This document shows positions 57,743 through 64,000 of a DNA stretch of 64,000 nucleotides, one piece after another. The stretch is from contig CM057060.1 of the NCBI GenBank assembly GCA_029945375.1, positions 806,001 through 870,000 on the forward strand. Reading direction: 5' to 3'. Every line of letters begins with the position of its first letter. The stretch's first letter is position 1. Source of the DNA: Agaricus subrufescens (lineage: Eukaryota > Basidiomycota > Agaricomycetes > Agaricales > Agaricaceae). The notes beneath the pieces were generated by a model that did not search any database, had not been told where the DNA came from, and was given only the letters and a program-made list of their open reading frames with translations. The position numbers and the translations under genes were made by a program.

Positions 57743-59061
57743 TCACAACTTCGTCCCAGCATTACTTTCCGTCTGCATAAAACTCTCGAAAACATCCACC
57801 CACACTTGGATATCGAAGTATTCATACCACAGATGCCCGAATTTCAGATTCGGCAGTTGTCCTTTGTTAGGTCCTACCGAAACAAACCGAGCATGTGGAA
57901 TGACGGAGAGTGTCTCTTTGGTAGAGGAAAACGGGACTACTTGATCGTTTTCGCCATGAATTATGAGGATTGGGATGTTTGGGGATATGTTAGAGTGAGA
58001 TACTTTGAAGTTGAGTGTGCTACACTGCAGTAATGATTTTTTTTGTTAATAAAATGTTTATCATGTGAGAGGTTGTTGAAGCTTACAGCGCGGGCTTCTT
58101 GGACTATGAATAAGTGTGGAGTGTTTAGTTCTTTTTTTGAGTTGGGTGTGAAATAAAGGGACTTACAAATAGCCTCGGCGGGTCTCCTGTTAATCACATT
58201 TAACAAACGATAGAAACCAAGCAAAAACTGGCGATATACACTCACCTTCCCGCGATGGCATTCTCGATTAGCACATCAGCTCTCTCGAGATGCTTCCGAT
58301 CAGCTAACCAGTCCTTATCAAAGTTTACTTCCACACACGGTCTCGCAAGCTTTCTCCTTTCTTCTTTAGCCATTTCCTCGGGCGGGGGTACAGATACATA
58401 GATCAGGAAGATATCTTTTTGACGCATGGGTGTTGTGGAAGTTCCTGTGAGGAAAACATGTGTTATGGTAAATGGCAGGGGTGTTGGATTGGTCGCGTGG
58501 TATGGAAGTAGGAGGATCTGTTGGGATATAAGTCCTATGAGGAAAACATTGCTAATGAGCCCTCCCCCTTTGATGCTACAAATTGTAAGCCGTAACCTAC
58601 CTCCCATCGAAAATCCGCACAGCGCTATTTTTTTCCATTGAAGATGTATCAAGAGATCCAAGACGTCTCTTGCATAGGTTTCGATGGTCATTATTTCATC
58701 ACCCTCGGGCGAAAACGTCGAACCACCCATTCCCCTTGACAACAACCAGAATCTCAGGAAACCATACCTTCAAAATCAGATTTTACTCACCTGTGATCCA
58801 GGAGAAGCACTAATAGATAGACAATCAGTGACTGGCGAATAATCTTGATGATGACAACAGAATTGGAAGTTTACCAGGTCGGATTGTGGATAGCGCATTA
58901 GCTAGACGCTCCCAATCAATTTTGATGCAAGCCATGCCTTGGATGAGGACGATAGGAGTCTGGTTGGTGGCGAAATGCTGTGTACCGAGTATCTCGTATG
59001 CCATGACTGCACCGTCTGCGTGAGCCATGGTTGCTGTTACGTGATTTTTGCCGGTAGACAT
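57743..59061 (-). CDS. Alpha/beta-hydrolase, tandem copy A
   Basis: Serine hydrolase of unknown substrate, of a type common in Agaricomycetes. Seven exons: 59061-58875, 58809-58791, 58734-58601, 58534-58246, 58186-58167, 58103-58087, 58024-57743. They join in frame to 315 residues; three are 17-20 bases long. It opens with THADGAVMAYEILG-type sequence (here MAHADGAVMAYEILGTQHFA), then PIVLIQGMACIKIDWERLAN. VLLLDHRGMGGSTFSPEGDE precedes the nucleophile elbow ALCGFSMGG. The acid is in IPILIIHGENDQVVPFSS and the histidine in LKFGHLWYEYFD. The triad is complete. No signal peptide is present, so a cytosolic enzyme is likely. A TATAAA lies 37 bases upstream. Confidence 0.88.
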
Positions 59062-59097
59062 GATAGTCTGTCAAGGGGAAGTTGCGAGTAGTACTGG

Positions 59098-59103
59098 TTT
59101 ATA
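59098..59103 (-). promoter_or_regulatory. TATA box of hydrolase copy A
   Basis: TATAAA on the minus strand, 37 bases upstream of the start codon, inside the shared block CTTTATAAACCAGTAC. The same block occurs before copy B. Confidence 0.6.
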
Positions 59104-59204
59104 AAGAGCAGACTCGCTCCACTGTGGGAGTCAGAAAGTTTGTTTTGGTTACTAGATCATGATGCGCTGGTGGACGAGGCTTGAAGGCCGAGATCAGAAC
59201 GAAG

Positions 59205-59345
59205 CAAAACCTTGTTTAGATCATCTTTAATGACAGATGTTCTGACCGTGGAACATGATCCAGAGGTGAAAGCAAAAACTCATATCCCGTTCTTCTTCGG
59301 ATCATCAGCATGGGGTTTGAGAGGGCATACCATGTGCAACCCTCA
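59205..59345. repeat. Hydrolase-array inter-unit sequence (first of three)
   Basis: The block starting near TGACAGATGTTCTGACCGTGG and ending TTTGAGAGGGCATACCATG recurs at about 61950-62060 and 63536-63636, each time just beyond the 3' end of a hydrolase copy. Here the copy that should follow is mostly deleted. The block marks the boundary of the duplicated unit. Confidence 0.75.
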
Positions 59346-59579
59346 TAACCTTTTCCTGGTTATAATTTCTGCCTCTATGAAACTTCTAATACACCCATCA
59401 CACATCCGTCCATCATGGAAGTAAGAGATTTGTTGAACCACAGCTCTTAGAAGGAATACTTAAGATTTCCTTTGAGTCTATGAAGATTGGCTTACCCCCC
59501 CTTTGAATATCTACATAATACTCCTTGATTCCACTGAAGGTGGATTAGAAGAACCTGTATATCTCCCACGTATAATTGG

Positions 59580-59960
59580 ATAGTAATTTCTTTATCACCT
59601 CATCGTGAAAACGTCGAACGACCCGGGCCAATGCCCTTTTTTTGATAACATAGCCTCGAAAATCTAATTGGATAGGGAGAATTGCTTGCCTGTGATTTAA
59701 CAGATGCGCTATAACACCCGGTTGGCACCCGCAGATTGGTAAGCCTTTCATGAAATTAAACCAAAAGAGAGAGAAAAGTACCGAGCTGAGTTTCTGATAA
59801 AACGTTAGCCAGGCACTCCTAATCACCTCTGAGTGAGTTCAAACTCCCAACGGGAACAATGAGGGCTTAAGGGCTTGATTAGTTTTAGAATGTCGGGTAC
59901 CGAGTATATCGTGGGTTACCGTTGCTCCATCTGCCCGAGTGAAGATTGCCGGTAGTTGAT
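59580..59960 (-). pseudogene. Relic 5' part of an alpha/beta-hydrolase copy
   Basis: On the minus strand, 59885-59945 still resembles the first exon (GTACCGAGTATATCGTGGGTTACCGTTGCTCCATCTGCCCGAG, compare GTACCGAGTATCTCGTATGCCATGACTGCACCGTCTGCGTGAG in copy A at 58981-59024). Around 59605-59640 it resembles the start of exon 3 (CGTCGAACGACCCGGGCCAATGCCC). The nucleophile elbow, lid and catalytic His exon are missing and no frame is open. It lies where a full unit would be expected between copies A and B. Confidence 0.7.
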
Positions 59961-60469
59961 ATTAGCCTTTTAGTAGTAGTGGCTGGAAGGGAAATGGCAT
60001 GCCACGGGAATGCTTTGTATGCAGGCGTGGCAGGTAGCCGTCGCAAGTCATTTTTTGATCTTTTCATAACCTGTCGTTGCATTGTACTCTGTGATCAGCG
60101 ACCTTGAGTCCTAATCCCGCGTTTGGCTCTGAGGGTAGGAAAAGAAAGGGAAAGCAAGTTGTAGAGAGCCTTTGCTTATGAACATGCGCGTGATCCCATA
60201 ATAGGAGAATGTATGTATGTATCAATTTATGAAAGTCCTCGGCCTTAATACCATCCATACCTCGCTTCAAATATCTCCTTTTTGTCTTGCTGTCCGAGAG
60301 TACAACGGCTGGTCTTGACTTCTGCGAGATTAAAGCTTATATGCATTGCTTTTACGTTATTTACAAGCTATTTAAGGTGTTAAAGGAAGGCCCGTGAACC
60401 AGTTTTCAAACGTTGTTGGCGACTCTGGCAGTCCGCGACTAAAGTCATAAGTACTTTTCCCTGTTACAC
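59961..60469. other. Region between relic copy and hydrolase copy B
   Basis: About 500 bases. The last 120 (from about 60347) match the 3' flank of copy A near 57615-57740, for example AAGGCCCGTGAACC versus AAGGCCCATGAATC. The remainder shows nothing recognisable. Confidence 0.5.
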
Positions 60470-61788
60470 TCACAATTTCGCCTCGGCCTTATTCCCTGGC
60501 TCCATAAACTTTTCAAAAACATCCACCCACACCTGAGCATCAAAATATTCAAACCACACATGCCCAAATTTCAAATTCGGTAGTTGTCCTCGATTAGGTC
60601 CAACCGAAACGAATTGGGCATGTGGGATGAAGGAGAGGATCTCTTTACCAGAGGAAAATGGGACCACTTGATCATTTTCGCCGTGAATCACGAGGATCGG
60701 GATTTTTGGGGATATGTGAGAGTGGAACGCTTTGAAGTCGAGTGTGCTACACTGTAGTAGAAAAAAAGTTTTGTGTTAAAAAAAGGTTTATCGTAGGAGA
60801 TTACTAAAGCTTAGTACAGCGCGGGCTTGTTGAACTACAAATGAATGGAGGATGTTGAGCTTTTTTGTCGAGCTGGGTGTGAAATGAGGGGACTTACAAA
60901 TCGTCTTGGCTGGCCTGTTAATTACGTTTAACAAATGAGACAATAAAACAAGTTTTTTAGTCAAATACACCCACCTTCCTGTGATGAATCTCTCAAGAAA
61001 TACATCAAATCTCTCCTTATTCTTTCGATCAGTCAACCAACCGTCATCAAAATTTACTTCCACGCCCGGTCTCGCAAACTTTTTCCTTTCTTCTTTAGTC
61101 ATTTGTCCGGGTGGAGGTACAGACCCAAGTTTCTGGAAGATATCTTTTTGACGCAAGGGAGTTACGTAAGTACCTGTGAGGAAGACATGGGTTATGGTAA
61201 ATGGATAGGGAGATATTGGATTGGTCGCGTGGTGTGGAAGTAGAAGAATCTGTTGAACTATGGCTCCTGCGACAAAAATGTTAATAATGAACTTTCTTTT
61301 TTTTTTTTGGTGTTGTAAGTTGTAATCCGTAACGTACCTCCCATCGAAAATCCGCACAACGCTATTTTCTTCCATTGGAGATGCATCAAGAGATCCAAGA
61401 TGTCTCTCGCATAGGACTCGATAGTGATTATTTCATCACCTCGACGTGAGTACGTCGAATCGCCCATTCCTCTTGACAACAATCAGAATCTCAGGAATCC
61501 AGACCCTCAAGATAAGAGTTCAGTTACCTGTGATCTAGGAGAAGCACTAGTAAATAGACAATCAGTGACTCTTGATGATGGCAGTGGAATTGGAAGATTA
61601 CCAGGTCGAATTTTGGAGAGCCCGTTAGCTACGTACTCCCAATCAAGCCGGCGGCACGCCATGCCTTGAATGAGGACGATAGGAATCTGCTTGGTGGCGA
61701 GATGCTGTGTACCGAGTATATCATATGCCATAACTGCGCCATCTGCGTGAGTAATGGTTGATGTTACTTGGTTTTCGGTAGTCAGCAT
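60470..61788 (-). CDS. Alpha/beta-hydrolase, tandem copy B
   Basis: Same exon pattern as copy A: first exon 61788-61602 (187 bases, as in A), the same 19-base second exon coding VLLLDHR, and a last exon 60751-60470 of 282 bases. It begins MLTTENQVTSTITHADGAVM, then PIVLIQGMACRRLDWEYVAN. The nucleophile elbow ALCGFSMGG is split by an intron with an A run (61291-61302 as T on the plus strand). The acid is in VIHGENDQVVPFSSGKEILS and the histidine in LKFGHVWFEYFD. It appears intact. The lid (GSVPPPGQMTKEERKKFARP) differs from copy A, which may change substrate choice. Confidence 0.87.
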
Positions 61789-61820
61789 GATTGTATGTCC
61801 AAGAAAAATGTGGGTACTGG

Positions 61821-61826
61821 TTTATA
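61821..61826 (-). promoter_or_regulatory. TATA box of hydrolase copy B
   Basis: TATAAA on the minus strand, 33 bases upstream of the start codon, in the block GTTATAAACCAGTACCCAC shared with copy A. Confidence 0.6.
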
Positions 61827-61949
61827 ACAAGCGAACGTGGGCACCGTGTGAGGAGAGAGGTTTTTTTTGGTTCTATGTCATGATGCACTGTCCGATTAGG
61901 CCCGGGAGGCTAAAATCAGAATGAAACAAAGTCTTGTTCTGATCATCTT

Positions 61950-62060
61950 TGATGACAGGTGTTCTGACCGTAGAACACGTAGAAGAGGTAAAATAAAACC
62001 CATGCACCGCTCTTCTTCCCATCATCGGCATGGAGTTTGAGAGAGCTTACCATCCGCAGC
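61950..62060. repeat. Hydrolase-array inter-unit sequence (second of three)
   Basis: Contains TGACAGGTGTTCTGACCGTAG, then AGGTAAAATAAAACCCATGC, and GAGTTTGAGAGAGCTTACCA. It is nearly identical to 63536-63636 apart from a short deletion of about ten bases (ACACGTAGA-type) in the latter. Confidence 0.8.
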
Positions 62061-62062
62061 CC

Positions 62063-63384
62063 TCACAACTTTGTACCAACTTTACTCCCTGCCCCCATAA
62101 AACTCTCAACAACATCTACCCATACCTGGGCATCAAAGTATTCAAACCATTGATGCCCGAACTTTAAATTCGGTACTTGACCTCTATTAGGTCCTACAGA
62201 AACGAATTGAGCGTGTGGGATGAGGGAAAGAATCTCTTTGCTAGAAGAAAATCGGACTATCTGATCGTTTTCGCCGTGAATTACAAGGATTGGGATTTCG
62301 GGGGATATATGGGAATGAGGTGCTTTGAAGTCGAGCGAGCCACACTGTAATAATTTTTTTACATTAGGAAGAGGTTATTATTATAGGATGAACTGAAGCT
62401 TACGGCTCGGCCTTGTTGTACTATGATTGAGTGGTTGATATTTAGCTTTCTTTTGTGATTTCATCGTGAAATGAAGGGACTTACGAATCGCTTTGGCTGG
62501 CCTGCAAATTGCAATTAAAAAACGATACAAAAAATATAATGAACTGCGACGTGTACTCACCTCCCTTCGATGCTCTTCTCAAGAAACGCATCGAACCTCT
62601 CGTGGTTCTTCCAGTCAGCCAACCAAGCTTTATCAAAACACAACTCCATGCCCGGTCTCGCAATCTCTTTCCTTTCTTCTTTAGTCTTTTGCGTAGGCGG
62701 AGGTACGGATATATATAATTTGAAGACATCTTTCTGAATTACGGGAGTTGCGAAAGTATTGGCGAGGAACACGTGAGTTATGGTAAATGGATAGGGAGGT
62801 GTCGGATTGGTCGTGTGGTAGGGAAGTAGGAGAATCTGTTGTACTATAGCTCCTGTGAAAAAAAATAAACCCTTTTTCTTGGATATCGCAAGTTGTACAC
62901 AGTGATGACGTACCTCCCATCGAAGATCCGCACAGTGCAATTTTTTTCCATCGAAGGTGTAACAAGAGATCCAAGATGTCCCTGGTATAGGACTCCATAG
63001 TGGGCGTTTCATCCCCTCGGCGCGAGTAAGTCGAATCACCCAATCCTCTTTGAGGACAACCAGAATGTCCGGAATTTAAACACTTCCAAAATGATCGAAA
63101 GAAGAGTTTGCTTACCTGTGATCTAGGAGAAGCACTAGTCAATAGGTAATCAGTAATTGATTTAGTCTTTCTAATGATAGTAGAGCCGGAAACTCACCGG
63201 GTCGAATTTTACATAGTTCGTTGGCTAGACGTTCCCAGTCAAGCTTGCGGGATACCATACCTCCAATGAGGACGATAGGAATCTGGTTGGTGGCGAGATG
63301 CTGTGTACCGAGTATATCATATGCCATGACTGCACCGTCTGCGTGAGTAATGGTTGCTGTTACTTGATTTTCGGTGGTCAACAT
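62063..63384 (-). CDS. Alpha/beta-hydrolase, tandem copy C
   Basis: First exon 63384-63198 (187 bases) and last exon 62344-62063 (282 bases), with the same intron pattern as A and B. It begins MLTTENQVTATITHADGAVM, then PIVLIGGMVSRKLDWERLAN. The elbow reads ALCGSSMGG instead of ALCGFSMGG, keeping the nucleophile serine. The acid region is VIHGENDQIVRFSSSKEILS (Arg replacing the usual Pro), and the histidine is in LKFGHQWFEYFD. The lid segment is ISVPPPTQKTKEERKEIARP. The TATAAA found before copies A and B is changed to TTAAAAA-like sequence at about 63416-63424. The gene looks intact but its promoter is degraded. Confidence 0.85.
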
Positions 63385-63535
63385 GATTGTGTGTCCAAGA
63401 AAAAGTGTGGGTACTGGTTTTTAACAAACAAACGTGGGCACCGAGTAGAGAGGTTCTTTCTGTTCTATATCATGCACTGTGCGATTAGGCCCTGGGGCCT
63501 GAGATCAGAATGAAGCAAAATCCTGTTCGGATCAC

Positions 63536-63636
63536 CTTTGATGACAGATGTTCTGACCGTAGAGGTAAAATAAAACCCATGCACCGCTCTTCTTCCCATC
63601 ATCAGTGTGGAGTTTGAGAGAGTTTACCATCCGCAG
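63536..63636. repeat. Hydrolase-array inter-unit sequence (third of three)
   Basis: Third occurrence of the block beginning TGACAGATGTTCTGACCGTAG, here preceding (on the plus strand) the 3' end of copy D. Confidence 0.8.
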
Positions 63637-63639
63637 CCC

Positions 63640-64000
63640 TCACAGCTTTGTACCAACTTTACTTCCTGCCTCCATGAAACTCTCAACAACATCCACCCAT
63701 ACCTGGGCATCAAAGTGTTCAAACCATTGATGCCCGAATTTTAAATTCGGTACTTGACCTCTATTAGGTCCTACAGAAACGAATTGAGCATGTGGGATGA
63801 GGGAAAGAATCTCTTTGCTAGAAGAGAATCGGACTATCTGATCGTTTTCGCCGTGAATTACAAGGATTGGGATTTCGGGGGATATATGGGAATGAGGTGC
63901 TTTGAAGTCGAGCAAGCCACACTGTAGTAATTTTTTACATTAGGAAAAAGTTATTATAGGATAAACTGAAGCTTACGGCTCGGCCTTGTTGTACTATGAT
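63640..64000 (-). CDS. Alpha/beta-hydrolase, tandem copy D (3' part only)
   Basis: Cut by the right edge of the window. The last exon 63921-63640 is complete (282 bases) and codes LDFKAPHSHISPEIPILVIH through LKFGHQWFEHFD. The previous small exon begins at the GTAAGC donor next to 63977 and reads IVQQGRA. The last exon differs from that of copy C by only a few bases over the first 215. The family Tyr of WFEYFD is His here. The start, nucleophile and promoter lie outside the window, so whether it is functional is unknown. Confidence 0.8.

Noticed and set aside
1..64000. Search for tRNA, rRNA, CRISPR arrays and telomere repeats
   Set aside because: No GGTTCGANNCC-type B box with a matching cloverleaf, no repeat-spacer array and no TTAGGG tract was found by eye. 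A covariance-model scan would be needed to be certain for tRNA.
55683..64000. Mobile element as cause of the duplicated region
   Set aside because: No transposase, reverse transcriptase, terminal inverted repeat or target-site duplication could be recognised at unit borders. Unequal crossing-over explains the pattern without one.

Overview
This window is nuclear DNA of a basidiomycete fungus, most likely an Agaricomycete. Genes are packed on both strands and cut by many short introns of about 45-70 bases with GT(A/G)NGT donors and CTNAC branch points. The protein types fit this: a fused tryptophan synthase, an alpha-arrestin ending in a PVYSQLYH-like motif, a GH44 endoglucanase and an Ecl1-type zinc protein. 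No rRNA, tRNA, CRISPR array or recognisable transposon was seen. Exon models were built by hand from splice signals and reading frame. Where lengths are given, the exon phases add up.

Layout. 1-4 kb: the N-terminal part of a Ser/Pro-rich protein (minus) faces a calcium-type NADH dehydrogenase with EF-hands. 4.1-6.1 kb: GPI10 mannosyltransferase. 6.3-9.3 kb: secreted GH44 endoglucanase. 10.4-12.5 kb: ADGF/ADA2-type adenosine deaminase. 12.8-20.1 kb, all plus strand: three-KH RNA-binding protein, BRX1, alpha-arrestin and a Csm1/Pcs1-like kinetochore protein. 20.4-22.9 kb: asparaginase with ankyrin repeats, facing TRP5 (23.1-25.8 kb). 26.0-27.4 kb: eIF2B beta. 27.5-30.4 kb: mitochondrial GUF1, facing a Cwf18-type splicing factor. 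32.3-33.6 kb: elongin A. 36.5-39.6 kb: WDR26/Gid7. 40.0-41.4 kb: Ecl1-domain protein. 46.3-51.4 kb: VPS54, facing a metaxin/SAM37-like protein. 52.6-53.6 kb: TLC-domain membrane protein, facing a TilS-type tRNA-lysidine synthetase.

The last 8 kb (about 55.9-64 kb) is different. It is a duplicated, partly decayed locus with a broken copy of the TLC/TilS junction region and tandem alpha/beta-hydrolase genes: three complete, one cut by the window end, and at least two relic fragments. This is the most dynamic and least conventional part of the window.

Most genes are core housekeeping genes: respiration, GPI anchors, ribosome and tRNA work, translation initiation, vesicle tethering and ubiquitin ligase. 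Five pairs are head to head with 23-163 bases between start codons, which implies shared promoters. Two genes require GC-AG introns to keep frame. Two gene-poor stretches (33.6-36.5 kb and 41.4-46.3 kb) hold nothing I can support as coding.
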